Positions 33,214-42,478 of a stretch of 64,000 bases of DNA are shown one piece after another. The notes beneath the pieces are model-generated. The model was given only the letters and a program-made list of their open reading frames with translations. It ran no database searches and was not told the DNA's origin. Source of the stretch: RYN-230 sp963770545 (lineage in GTDB: Bacteria > Actinomycetota > Actinomycetes > Streptosporangiales > Streptosporangiaceae); contig CAVYQF010000009.1 of the NCBI GenBank assembly GCA_963770545.1, positions 1 to 64,000 of the forward strand. The letters are read 5' to 3'. The position numbers and the translations under genes were made by a program. Positions within the stretch are counted from its first letter, which is position 1. The number at the start of each line of letters is the position of its first letter.

Positions 33214-34630
33214 ATGACCGTGGCCGCAGGTCACATGACCACCGAGCCCGCGCCATCGACCCCGTCCCCGGCCGGTGTGCCGGAGACAGCTGAAGCGCCC
33301 CGGCTGGCCGACGGAGTCGAACTGCTCGGCGAGTACAAGAACTCCGGCTTCAACCAGCCCCCGTCGCTCGTCCGGCGGCCCGACGGCCAGATCATTCAGA
33401 TGTCCCCGCTGCTGTACCGGGTGATGTGCCGGATCGACGGCTCCCGCGGCCCCGCAGCCATTGCGAAGCTGGTCAGCGAGGATCTCGGCCGGACCCTGAG
33501 CGCCGAGCAGGTCCGCCACCTCGTCACGGCCAAGCTGCTGCCGCTCGGCGTGGTTGCTGACGAGGCCGCGCCGCGCACGCCGCCCACGGCCAACCCGCTG
33601 CTCGCGCTCAGAGCGCGGGGCACGCTCCTGCCGGGGCGCGCGGCAGACGCCGCCGGAGCACTGCTGCGGCCGCTCTTCCACGGACCCCTCGTCGTGGCCG
33701 TCGTCGGCTGCGTCCTGGCCGTGGACTACTGGCTGTTCGCGGTCCATGGCCTGGGCAGCGGTATCCAGCAGGTCCTGCGCGACCCGGTGGATTTGCTCGT
33801 CGTGGTTGGTCTCACCGTGGTCTCCGCCGCTTTCCACGAGTGCGGACACGCGACCGGCTGCCGCTATGGGGGTGCGCGGCCCGGCGTGATCGGGGTCGGG
33901 ATCTACCTGATCTGGCCGTCGTTTTTCACCAACGTCACCGACTCCTACCGGCTCAGCCGGGCCTGGCCTGCGAACAGACCTCGGTGGCCTGTACTTCAAC
34001 CTGATCTTCATGCTGGCGCTGGCGGGCTTTTACACGGTCACCTCGGCCGAGGTCCTGCTTCTGGTCATCGTTATTACGCACCTGGAGATGCTGGAGCAGC
34101 TGCTGCCGTTCGTCCGCTTCGACGGCTATTTCATCCTCAGCGACCTGGCCGGCGTGCCGGACCTGTTCGCCCGGGTCGTCCCCCTGCTGCGCAGTGTCGT
34201 GTCCCGGGGCTCCAGGGACCCGCGCGTCACCGGCCTGCGCCGCCACGCGCGGATCGTGGTGACCGGCTGGGTGCTGTGTGTCCTCCCGCTGCTTTCGGTC
34301 GGCCTCGGGTATCTGCTGCTGCACCTGCCCGCGATCAACCGGGCCCTGTGGCGCGCCGGGAGCTGGCAGGCACACCTGATGTCGGCGGCCGTCATCGCGC
34401 ACAGCTACGCGATGGCCGTGATCGACGCCCTCGGCTTCGCGTTGCTCGCGCTGTCCTTCGCCGGTTCGCTCTACATCACGATCGGACTGGCCCGGCGGCT
34501 GACGACTGTGGGCCGGCACTGGTCCGCGGGCCATCGCGGCCGCCGTCTCCTGCTCACCATGGCCGCCCTGGCCTTGCTGATCGGGCTGGCCACCTTCTGG
34601 ATCGCGCAGGGCCAGTTCCGCGGCTGGTAG
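33214..34630 (+). pseudogene. PqqD-like/M50 zinc metalloprotease membrane protein, with one frameshift
   Basis: Putative peptide-processing membrane protease. The ATG at 33214 has GGAGGAG eight bases upstream. Residues about 30-115 (SLVRRPDGQIIQMSPLLYRVM to LLPLGVV) look like a PqqD-type peptide-recognition fold. Transmembrane helices follow, then the M50 zinc motif HECGH (33835-33849), the family motif IYLIWPSFFTNVTDSYRL, and after the shift LRTDLGGLYFN and the second metal motif RFDGYFILSDLAGVPDLF (Asp at 34121). About six helices complete the protein. The frame changes near 33961-33975 (one base extra, or two missing, within GCCTGGCCTGCG). Both halves are well conserved, so an assembly error or very recent mutation is likely. 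Confidence 0.85.
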
Positions 34631-34796
34631 GACCCGCTCCTACGGGATGCCCCATCCCCAGCGCAACCCCCCGGCCCGGCGCCAACCTACTGCCCGGCGC
34701 CAACCCACTCCCCGGTACTGACCCACGTCCCCCGCCGCGCCCCACGTCCCCCGCGGCGCCCCACGTCCTCCCGCAGCGGGCCTGCGGCCCGGACAG
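34631..34796. other. convergent gap with short GC-rich repeats
   Basis: Contains two copies of CCCGGCGCCAAC and three of CCCCACGTCC-type units. No gene was seen. It separates the M50 gene from the convergent SDR. Confidence 0.6.
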
Positions 34797-35570
34797 CTAC
34801 TTGGGCTGGAACCGGATCCCGCCGTCGAACCGGATGACCTCGGCATTCATGTAGTCGTTCTCGATCAGCGCCTGGACCAGGTGGGCGAACTCGGCGGCGG
34901 TGCCCATCCGCTTCGGGAACACCACCGGGGCCGCCAGCTTGGCCTTGAATGCCTCGCTGTCCGGGCTGAACCCGTAGATCGGGGTATCGATGATGCCCGG
35001 GCAGATGGTGTTCACCCGCACGCCAATCGCGGCGAGGTCGCGCGCGGCCGGGACCGTCATGCCGATGATGCCGCCTTTGGATGCCGAGTAGGCGACCTGG
35101 CCGGTCTGGCCCTCGATCCCCGCCACGGAGGCGGTGTTGATGACGACGCCGCGGGCGTTGTCGGCGTCGGCTGGCTCAGTCTGGGCGATGGCCGCGGCCC
35201 CGATCCGCATCAGGTTGAAGGTGCCGATCAGGTTGATGTCGATGACCTTGCGGTACGAGGCGAGATCATGCGGGGTACCGTCGCGGCCCACGGTCCGCGC
35301 CGCCCAGCCGATCCCGGCGCAGCTCACCACGATGCGCATCGGCGCCCCGGTGGCCACGGCAGCTTCCACGGCCGCGGTAACCGAATCCTCGTCCACGACG
35401 TCCGTCTTCACGAACAGGCCGCCGGTCTCGTCGGCGACTGCCTTGCCGTGCTCCTCGTTGAGGTCGGCCACGACTGCCGTGACCCCCGCGGCCGCGAGCC
35501 TGCGTGCCACCGCCGCGCCCAGCCCGCTGGCCCCGCCCGAGATGATCGCTGCGGTTCCGTTCAGTTTCAT
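34797..35570 (-). CDS. short-chain dehydrogenase (3-hydroxyacyl-CoA dehydrogenase type 2-like)
   Basis: NAD-dependent Rossmann-fold SDR of 257 residues. The cofactor loop is IISGGASGLGAAVARRL, with VVADLN for NAD preference. The NAG-type motif is VVSCAGIGWA, catalytic Ser is in NTASVAGIEG, and Tyr-Lys in YSASKGGIIG. It ends EVIRFDGGIRFQPK, as in type II 3-hydroxyacyl-CoA dehydrogenases. The start ATG at 35570 is followed by MKLNGTAAIISGG. It is divergent from an MFS transporter across 214 bases. A role in beta-oxidation is likely but not proven. Confidence 0.92.
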   Translation of the reverse strand: MKLNGTAAIISGGASGLGAAVARRLAAAGVTAVVADLNEEHGKAVADETGGLFVKTDVVDEDSVTAAVEAAVATGAPMRIVVSCAGIGWAARTVGRDGTPHDLASYRKVIDINLIGTFNLMRIGAAAIAQTEPADADNARGVVINTASVAGIEGQTGQVAYSASKGGIIGMTVPAARDLAAIGVRVNTICPGIIDTPIYGFSPDSEAFKAKLAAPVVFPKRMGTAAEFAHLVQALIENDYMNAEVIRFDGGIRFQPK

Positions 35571-35784
35571 GGCCGGGAGCATACTTCGCGGCCCGGACCG
35601 CCAACCGAACAGGGTTCGGGTTTGCCCGCCGGGTCGCCTACCGCCCACCGCCCACCGGCGACCGACGGGCCCGGGGCGCCCCCCTGCCGGGCCGCCGCCC
35701 CCCGCCGACGGCCAGCCCACCTTGTCGGTGCCCAGGTCTACGATCTTTAAGAACTGGAAAGCACAGGGGAACAGGGAGCATGCG

Positions 35785-37428
35785 GTGAGGAAGTTCCACG
35801 CGAACCCGTGGGCGGTACTGCTGGTCGTCTCGCTCGGGTTCTTCATGACGCTGCTCGACCTGACGATCGTGAACATCGCGATCCCGAACATCATCACTAG
35901 GCTGCACGCCTCGCTCGACGACGTGCTGTGGGTGATCAACGCCTACGCCCTGGTCCTTGCCGTGCTGGTCATCACCGCTGGGCGGCTCGGGGATCTGATC
36001 GGGCCCCGGATCATGTTCGCCATGGGCATCACCGTGTTCACGGTGGCCTCGGCCGCGTGCGGCCTGGCGCCCAGCGCGGGCTGGCTGATCGGGTTCCGCG
36101 CGGTCCAGGGGCTCGGCGCGGCCATGCTGATGCCGCAGACGCTCACTATCATCACCAACACCTTCCCCGCCGAGCGCCGCGGCGCCGCGTTCGGCGTCTG
36201 GGGCGCGGTGGCCGGGGTGGCTACCATCGCGGGACCGACGCTGGGCGGGCTGCTGGTCACCGCGTTCGACTGGCGCTGGATCTTCTTCGTCAACCTGCCA
36301 TTCGGCGTGATCGCGCTGATCCTGACGTTCGTCATCATCCCGGACATGCGGCCGGGACGGCGGCACCGGATCGACATCCCCGGCGTCCTGCTGGCCAGCG
36401 CCGGGCTGCTAGCTATCTGCTACGGCCTGGTCGAGGGGCAGAAGTACGACTGGGGCACGATCACCTCGTTCATCAGCATCCCGCTGGTCCTGGGGCTTGG
36501 CGTCCTGCTGCTGGTTGTGTTCCTGGTGCAGCAACGGCTGACCCAGGACCGGGAGCCGCTCGTGCCGTTCGCACTGTTCCGGGACCGCAACTACGCCGTG
36601 GTCAACTGGGTGTCGGGGACGCTGGCGATCGGCATGATGGGGATCTTCCTGCCGTTCACCATCTACCTGCAGTCCGTGCTGGGCTTCTCCGCGCTCCGGG
36701 CCGGCCTGACCATGGCCCCGGCCTCGGTGCTGTCGATGTTCGTGGCGCCGGTGGCCGGGCGGCTTACCGACAAGATCGGCGGCAAGTACATCCTGATGCT
36801 GGGCCTGATCCTGTTCGGGGGCGGGATGGGGTGGGTCGCGCTGGAGGCCAGCACCACGTCAACGTGGTACGACTTCCTGCCCGCGCTGATCGTGGCCGGA
36901 ATCGGGATGGGCTGCGTGTTCGCGCCCATGGTCACGGTAGCGATGCGGAACATCGACCCGCGGATGGCCGGCGCGGCGTCCGGCGTGCTGAACACCATCC
37001 GGCAGGTTGGCCTGGTGATCGGCACCGCGGCCGTTGGCGCGCTGCTGCAGAACCGCCTGGTCTCCTCGATGAACAGCCAGGCCGCTACGCGCGTGAAGGC
37101 CCTGCCGCCGCAGTTGCGCGGGCCGTTCGTGGCCGGGATCAAGCACGCGGCCAGCAACGGGATCCAGGTCGGGGCGGGCCAGAATGGTTCCGGCATCAAG
37201 CTTCCGGCGGGGCTGCCCGCCCGCCTGATGGCCGAGCTGCTGCGAATCGGCCATGACGTGTTCACGTTCGCCTACGTGAACGCCATGCGCTCGACGATGC
37301 TGTTGCCCGTCATCCTGCTGGGCGTGGCCGCGGTCAGCTGCCTCATGCTCAAGGGGGCCCAGCGGCCACCGGAGCGGGCCCCGGAAATCCCGGATGTCCC
37401 GGCCCAGGAGGGCGCCCCGGCGGCCTGA
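35785..37428 (+). CDS. MFS drug transporter, DHA2 (EmrB/QacA) family
   Basis: A 547-residue proton-driven exporter with 14 predicted transmembrane helices. Motif D1/A-type segments include FFMTLLDLTIVNIAIPNI in helix 1, WVINAYALVLAVLVITAGRLGDLIGPR, the antiporter motif C GPTLGGLL in helix 5, and FAVQG-like GFRAVQGLGAAMLMPQTL. A large extracytoplasmic loop follows helix 13. The GTG start at 35785 has GGGAG seven bases upstream. No adjacent TetR gene is present. Substrate is unknown; export of a metabolite or drug is the family role. Confidence 0.93.
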   Translation: MRKFHANPWAVLLVVSLGFFMTLLDLTIVNIAIPNIITRLHASLDDVLWVINAYALVLAVLVITAGRLGDLIGPRIMFAMGITVFTVASAACGLAPSAGWLIGFRAVQGLGAAMLMPQTLTIITNTFPAERRGAAFGVWGAVAGVATIAGPTLGGLLVTAFDWRWIFFVNLPFGVIALILTFVIIPDMRPGRRHRIDIPGVLLASAGLLAICYGLVEGQKYDWGTITSFISIPLVLGLGVLLLVVFLVQQRLTQDREPLVPFALFRDRNYAVVNWVSGTLAIGMMGIFLPFTIYLQSVLGFSALRAGLTMAPASVLSMFVAPVAGRLTDKIGGKYILMLGLILFGGGMGWVALEASTTSTWYDFLPALIVAGIGMGCVFAPMVTVAMRNIDPRMAGAASGVLNTIRQVGLVIGTAAVGALLQNRLVSSMNSQAATRVKALPPQLRGPFVAGIKHAASNGIQVGAGQNGSGIKLPAGLPARLMAELLRIGHDVFTFAYVNAMRSTMLLPVILLGVAAVSCLMLKGAQRPPERAPEIPDVPAQEGAPAA

Positions 37429-37481
37429 CCCCGAGCCCCTGACCCCGAGCCCCTCACCTCGTACGCTTCGGGCCGGCCAGG

Positions 37482-38855
37482 TCAACTGGCCGACTCCAAG
37501 ACCTCCGGGGACCAGGGTCCCGGCAGCTCTCCGGCGGTGGTCTCGAACGGGAAGCGGCTGGCGAACGCCGGCCGCAGGTCGGTGAGCCAGATAGCGTCCG
37601 GGTCGTAATGGGCGAAAAACGGCTGCCCGACCAGGCCGGGATCCCGGGCCTGGATCATGTGCAGGACGAAGACCTGCTGGCCCGCCACGTTGGCGATCCC
37701 GTCCACGCAGACCTTCCCGGGAGTGGACGACATCGACGGCCCGCGGACGGTGCGGCACAAACCGGCCACCTGCCGGTAGGCATCGCTGAAGATGCCGTGC
37801 GCGGCCGCGAGCGGCACCGCGAAGTAGTCCTGCGGGCCAGTATCCCGCTCCACGAACATGTAGTACGGCACCATGCCCATCCGCACCTGGGTCCGCCACA
37901 TCGTGGCCCAGATCGCCGGGTCGTCGTTGATCGTCCTGATCAGCGGGGCCTGGGTGCGGATCACGGCTCCGGTGGCTCTGATCCGCCGGCTGGCCTCGCC
38001 GGCCAGCGCGGATCCCAGCTCGCGGGGATGTGAGAAATGCGCCATGAAGGCGAGTGACCGGCCCGAGTCCACCACCTGCTCGAAGAGGCGCAGCGTGTCA
38101 TCGGCGTCCGGGTCGGACACGAACCGCTGCGGCCAGTAGGCCAGCGACTTGCTGCCGATCCGGACCGACTCGACGTGCTCCAGCCCCGGTTCCAGCAGTG
38201 GCTCGATGTACCGGCGCAGTACGGTTGCGCCCATGATCATCGGATCGCCGCCGGTGATCAGCACGCTCGTCACCTCACGGTGCTGCCGGAGATAGCCGAT
38301 GACCCGGCCCAGATCCGCGGTAGCCATCTTGAGCTCGGGCTCGTCCACGAACTGGGCCCAGCGGAAGCAGTACGTGCAGTACGCGTGGCAGGTCTGGCCC
38401 TGCTTGGGGAAGACCAGGACCGTTTCCGGGTACTTGTGCTGCACTCCAGGCAGCGGTTCATCGTCGAGGTCGGGGATGTTCAGCGCTAGCTGCCCGGCGG
38501 GGTGAGGGTTCAGCCGCATCCGCACATCGTGCACGGCCGCCATGATCTCCGGGCCAGGCGCGTCCTGGGCCAGCAGCCCCGCAATAAGGGCCACGTCCGC
38601 GGCGGGCAGCATGTCGGCCTGCGGGAACACGAGGCGGTAGACCGGGTCATCAGGGGCCGCGGTCCAGTCGATCAGTTCGTCGATGACGTAGGCGTTGGTC
38701 CGGAAGGGCAGCACGGTCCCCACGGCCCGGACGGCCAGCCGCTCGGCCTCGCCGAGGCCGGCCCGGGTAGTCAGGGCGTCCAGGTGCTTCGCGGTGTAGG
38801 CACGGAAACGTCGACCTCCATCAGGTTCTGGCACTATCTGCCGGATGCCACTCAC
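37482..38855 (-). CDS. KamA-family radical SAM protein (lysine 2,3-aminomutase-like)
   Basis: Radical SAM enzyme of 457 residues in the lysine 2,3-aminomutase family. The 4Fe-4S cluster motif is CHAYCTYCFRWAQF. SAM-binding follows in LITGGDPMIM, and the barrel contains SVRIGSKSLAYWPQRF. Near the C-terminus SSTPGKVCVDG may supply the PLP-binding Lys, though it differs from the classical PGGGGK form. The start is a GTG at 38855, with AGGAGA five bases upstream. It stands alone with no mutase partner (no aminobutyryl lyase or epsilon-lysine enzymes), so the substrate may not be lysine. It is convergent with the MFS gene. Confidence 0.88.
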   Translation of the reverse strand: MSGIRQIVPEPDGGRRFRAYTAKHLDALTTRAGLGEAERLAVRAVGTVLPFRTNAYVIDELIDWTAAPDDPVYRLVFPQADMLPAADVALIAGLLAQDAPGPEIMAAVHDVRMRLNPHPAGQLALNIPDLDDEPLPGVQHKYPETVLVFPKQGQTCHAYCTYCFRWAQFVDEPELKMATADLGRVIGYLRQHREVTSVLITGGDPMIMGATVLRRYIEPLLEPGLEHVESVRIGSKSLAYWPQRFVSDPDADDTLRLFEQVVDSGRSLAFMAHFSHPRELGSALAGEASRRIRATGAVIRTQAPLIRTINDDPAIWATMWRTQVRMGMVPYYMFVERDTGPQDYFAVPLAAAHGIFSDAYRQVAGLCRTVRGPSMSSTPGKVCVDGIANVAGQQVFVLHMIQARDPGLVGQPFFAHYDPDAIWLTDLRPAFASRFPFETTAGELPGPWSPEVLESAS

Positions 38856-39421
38856 GGGTCTCCTTCCGGTCGGTCGCAATCCCGGCGACCCTGCCGGGAT
38901 ACGAGTCCCTGTGGCCCGCGGCCGGCGATCATCCCGCCGCGCTCTGCTCAGCTGCCCTGGCCTCAGCTGCTCTCACTGAGCAGCATCGGGTTAGCAGCAC
39001 TGGGCGGCCCCAGGCCACATCGGCACAAACGCCCCGTCCAGAACCAATACGAGGTGATGATGAGGAAACACTGAAGCCGTGTTGACAGTTGCTCAGCTCG
39101 CCTGGCTCCACCCGTATGCTTCCCCGCCGACCCGCCGGGTCCGTCCCTGCCGCCAGCCCCGGCTTGCCGCCAGGCCCCCATGACACATCGCTGGTCCCCG
39201 CGTCTGCGCGGCCCCCACCAGGACGGTTCGAATCACCCTTTCGTCACGTTTTATCACCTTTTCCGGGCACCGGCAGGGCCGACCCCAGATTGTGACAGAT
39301 GGTTACCCGATGGACGGATGATCAATCCTGTGTCCCCGCGGGAGAGCGCCTTCCGCGCGCCCAGAACCCGCCGGACGGCCCTGGTCCCCAGCACTGGCCC
39401 GGGGGTGAGAAGCTTGGGCCC
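38856..39421. other. 566-base gap between the radical SAM gene and plsX
   Basis: No convincing gene. A TTGACA hexamer at about 39081 has no well-spaced -10 box. In-frame codons extend plsX upstream to 39299, but their composition is not family-like. Promoters for both divergent genes are expected here. Confidence 0.5.
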
Positions 39422-40489
39422 GTGCTCGAGGAACCCCCGCCAGCCGGCCCCAAGGCGCAGGCCATCGTGGTCAACGCCATGGGCGGCGACAACGGCCCGG
39501 CCGTGGTCGTGGCCGGCGCGGCGGCGGCTGCCGCCGCCCTGCGGGCGCCGGTCATCCTGACCGGGAGGGCCGCTGAGCTGCGAGCATTGGTGGCCGAGCA
39601 CGACGAGGTGGCCGGGCTGCTTCAGGTCGCGCCCGCCGAGGACACCATCGCCATGGACGAGGGCGCCCTGGCCAGCTGGCGGCGGCCCCGTTCCAGCGTG
39701 GCCGTGGCGTGCCAGCTGGTCCGCCGGGGCCAGGCTGCAGCGGTGGTCTCGGCTGGCTCCACCGGCGGCGTGGTGGCCACCGCCCGACTCCGACTACGCT
39801 CCGTGCCCGGATTGCTCCGCCCGGCCCTGGTGGTCGTGCTGCCTACCCAGCCGCGGCCCACGTTCCTCCTCGACGCGGGCGCGATCGCCGACCCCAAGCC
39901 GGAGATGCTGCTCCAGTTCGCGCAGCTGGGAGTGGCCTACGCGCAGATCGCGCATAACGTCGCCGACCCGAGGGTGGGGCTGCTCACCATCGGTGCCGAG
40001 CCGGGGAAGGGCAACAAGCTGACCCGGCGGGCTCACGAACTACTGGCTGCCCCGCCACCGCACGGCGCCCTGCCGATCCAGTTCACCGGCAACGTGGAAG
40101 GCACCGACCTGCTGACCGGCTCGGTAGACGTGATCGTGACCGACGGCTTCACCGGGAACGTCGCGCTCAAGACCCTGGAGGGGGCGATGGGGTTCGCCGC
40201 CGGCCAGTTGCGGGACGTGCTGCGCGGCTCCCGGGCGGCCCGGGCCGGCGCCGTGCTGCAGCGCCGGGGGCTTCGCGAGCTGCGCGGCCGCCTGGACGCC
40301 GAGAGCTACGGCGGCGCTGCCCTGCTGGGCCTGGAGGGGACCGTCGTCATTGCCCATGGCGCGTCCAGTCCCCGCGGTGTCACCTCGGCCTGCTTGCTGG
40401 CGGCGGATCTGGTCAAAGGCCAGATCACCGAGAAGATCCGGGAGCGGCTAGGCCACGGCCGCGGCGGTCATTTCCTGCGCCGGAACTGA
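39422..40489 (+). CDS. plsX: phosphate acyltransferase PlsX
   Basis: Converts acyl-ACP to acyl-phosphate for phospholipid synthesis. The family N-terminus VVNAMGGDNGPAVVVAGA, the SAGSTGGVVA motif, and NVEGTDLLTGSVDVIVTDGFTGNVALKTLEG are all present, with GTDGFTGN-type residues intact. The start is chosen at the GTG 39422, just before LEEPPPAGPKAQAIVVNAMGG (355 aa); an in-frame GTG at 39299 would add 41 poorly conserved residues. It lacks its usual neighbours rpmF and fab genes, so it may be a second copy in the genome. Confidence 0.88.
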   Translation: MLEEPPPAGPKAQAIVVNAMGGDNGPAVVVAGAAAAAAALRAPVILTGRAAELRALVAEHDEVAGLLQVAPAEDTIAMDEGALASWRRPRSSVAVACQLVRRGQAAAVVSAGSTGGVVATARLRLRSVPGLLRPALVVVLPTQPRPTFLLDAGAIADPKPEMLLQFAQLGVAYAQIAHNVADPRVGLLTIGAEPGKGNKLTRRAHELLAAPPPHGALPIQFTGNVEGTDLLTGSVDVIVTDGFTGNVALKTLEGAMGFAAGQLRDVLRGSRAARAGAVLQRRGLRELRGRLDAESYGGAALLGLEGTVVIAHGASSPRGVTSACLLAADLVKGQITEKIRERLGHGRGGHFLRRN

Positions 40490-40569
40490 CCCGCCGCAAT
40501 CGACCGGCCGCAATCGACCCGCCGCCATCCACCCGCCCAGCTGATCCGCGCAACTGATCCGGAATCACC

Positions 40570-40635
40570 CCTAGCGACCACCCCGGGCCCGATCACGGAT
40601 TTATTGGCGCAGGCCAATCCGGTGTGGTCGCTAGG
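40570..40635 (+). promoter_or_regulatory. argS leader inverted repeat
   Basis: CCTAGCGACCAC (40570-40581) pairs perfectly with GTGGTCGCTAGG (40624-40635) over a 42-base interior that itself can fold (GGCGCAGGCC). The second arm ends 8 bases before the argS ATG and touches its SD (AAGG). It may be a translation-controlling leader or an operator pair. Confidence 0.5.
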
Positions 40636-40643
40636 CTTAAGGC

Positions 40644-42386
40644 ATGGCGGATCCACGGGATGTTCTCGCGCAGCGGGTGTCGGCTGCGCTCGGTGCGGCC
40701 TTCGGCCCCGAATACGAGGCCGCCGACCCGGTGATCCGGCCGTCCTCGTTCGCCGACTACCAGTCCAACGCGGCCCTGCCGCTGGCCAAGAAGCTCGGGC
40801 GGCCACCGCGCGACATCGCCGCGGACATCATCGGTCATCTGGACCTGGACGGGGTGGCGGAACCACCTGAGGTGAGCGGCCCGGGCTTCATCAACTTCCG
40901 GCTGCTGCCGGGCTGGATCGCCGGGCAGGCCAGCGAGCAGCTCGCTGACCCGCAGCTGGGTGTGGCGCAGGCTTATCCGGCCTCGCGGGTGGTGGTGGAA
41001 TACTCCTCACCCAACGTGGCCAAAGAGATGCACGTCGGCCACTTGCGCACCACCATCGTCGGCGACGCGCTGGCCCGGATTCTTGACTTCGCCGGCCAGG
41101 AAGTGATCCGGGATAACCATCTGGGCGACTGGGGCACCCCCTTCGGGATGCTGATCGAGCATCTACTCGACGTGGGCGAGAACTCCGCTGACGCGGCCCA
41201 GCTGCGAAGTAACCCGAACGCCTTCTATCAAGCGGCGCGGCACAAGTTCGACTCCGATCCGGAGTTCGCCGAGCGCGCCCGGCAGCGGGTGGTGTTGCTG
41301 CAGGGCGGCGACGAGGGCACCCTCCAGCTCTGGCAGCGCCTGGTCAACATGTCGCTGGAGTACCTGCACCGGATATACCGCCAGCTCGGGGTCACGCTGA
41401 CCGACGCGGACATCCGCGGGGAGAGCTTCTACAACGACCTGCTGGCCGAGGTCTGCGCCGAGCTCGAGGCGAGCGGGGTCGCGGTCATCAGCGACGGTGC
41501 GCTGTGCGCGTTCCCGCCCGGGTTCACCGGGCGGGACGGTGAGCCGCTGCCAGTGATCATCCGCAAGCGGGACGGGGGCTACAACTACTCCACGAGTGAC
41601 CTGGCCACCATCCGGTACCGGATCAGGGACCTGCATGTGGACCGGGCGATCTACGTCGTGGGCTCGTCCCAGGCCCTGCACTTCCAGATGGTCTTCGCGG
41701 TGGCCAGGCAGGCCGGGTGGATCCCACCCGGGGCCCGGTTCGAGCATGCGCAGATAGGCAACGTGCTGGGGACTGACGGGAAGCTGCTGCGCACCCGGGC
41801 CGGCGACTCGATCAAGCTGAGCGCGCTGCTGCAGGAAGGCGTCGAACGGGCGCGCAAGGTGTTCGACGAGCTCAACACCAGCCCAGAGTTCAGCGAGAGC
41901 GAGCGCGCTGCCATCGCGGAGGCGGTCGGGATCGGCGCGATCAAGTACGCCGACCTGTCCACCGCACGGGACAGTGAGTACGTATTCGACTGGGACCGCA
42001 TGATCTCGTTCAAGGGGAACACTGGTCCCTACCTGCAGTATGCGACCGCGCGGATCCGGTCCATCTTCCGCCGGGCCGGCCTCGACCCGGACGGCGCCCG
42101 CGCCCCGATCACGCTGGCCGAGCCGGCCGAGCGGGCGCTCGCGCTGCGCCTCCTCGGGTTTGGAGCCGTGGTCTGGCAGGCCGGGGAGACTACGCAACCG
42201 CACCTGCTGGCGGGTTTCCTGTTCGACGTGGCGAGCGCGTTCACCACGTTCTACGAGCAGTGCCCGGTACTCCAGGCAGCCGACCCAGCCACCCGGGACA
42301 GCCGGCTCGCGCTGTCCGCGCTCACCCTGCGCGTCCTGCTGACCGGGCTGGACCTGCTCGGCATCCCGGTTCCTGAGCGGATGTGA
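40644..42386 (+). CDS. argS: arginyl-tRNA synthetase
   Basis: Class I synthetase of 580 residues that charges tRNA-Arg. An N-terminal ArgS-specific domain (SSFADYQSNAALPLAKKLG) precedes the HIGH site SPNVAKEMHVGHLRTTIVGD. DNHLGDWGTPFGMLIEHL follows, with the KMSKS-equivalent GTDGKLLRTRAGD, and the DALR anticodon domain ends SALTLRVLLTGLDLLGIPVPERM. It starts at ATG 40644. The usual downstream lysA-hom-thr genes are not present; a hypothetical membrane protein follows. A strong inverted repeat sits in the leader. Confidence 0.97.
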   Translation: MADPRDVLAQRVSAALGAAFGPEYEAADPVIRPSSFADYQSNAALPLAKKLGRPPRDIAADIIGHLDLDGVAEPPEVSGPGFINFRLLPGWIAGQASEQLADPQLGVAQAYPASRVVVEYSSPNVAKEMHVGHLRTTIVGDALARILDFAGQEVIRDNHLGDWGTPFGMLIEHLLDVGENSADAAQLRSNPNAFYQAARHKFDSDPEFAERARQRVVLLQGGDEGTLQLWQRLVNMSLEYLHRIYRQLGVTLTDADIRGESFYNDLLAEVCAELEASGVAVISDGALCAFPPGFTGRDGEPLPVIIRKRDGGYNYSTSDLATIRYRIRDLHVDRAIYVVGSSQALHFQMVFAVARQAGWIPPGARFEHAQIGNVLGTDGKLLRTRAGDSIKLSALLQEGVERARKVFDELNTSPEFSESERAAIAEAVGIGAIKYADLSTARDSEYVFDWDRMISFKGNTGPYLQYATARIRSIFRRAGLDPDGARAPITLAEPAERALALRLLGFGAVVWQAGETTQPHLLAGFLFDVASAFTTFYEQCPVLQAADPATRDSRLALSALTLRVLLTGLDLLGIPVPERM

Positions 42387-42478
42387 CCCGGAGGCTCCGG
42401 CAATTACGGAGGGTGCTCCCAGGGAAATCCCAGACTTCACCGCCTGATGTCACAGCCGCGCCGGGCAGGCTCGGGGCC

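Noticed and set aside
32647..34011. Minus-strand frame covering the peptide and protease genes
   Set aside because: Low-complexity shadow; the plus-strand genes have SDs, family motifs and a promoter.
37482..38855. Radical SAM gene as the modifying enzyme of the peptide system at 32809
   Set aside because: It is a KamA-type mutase, not a SPASM/RiPP type, and is separated by two unrelated transcription units.
39081..39120. TTGACA as a promoter for plsX
   Set aside because: No -10 box at 16-18 bases; TATGCT is 27 bases away.
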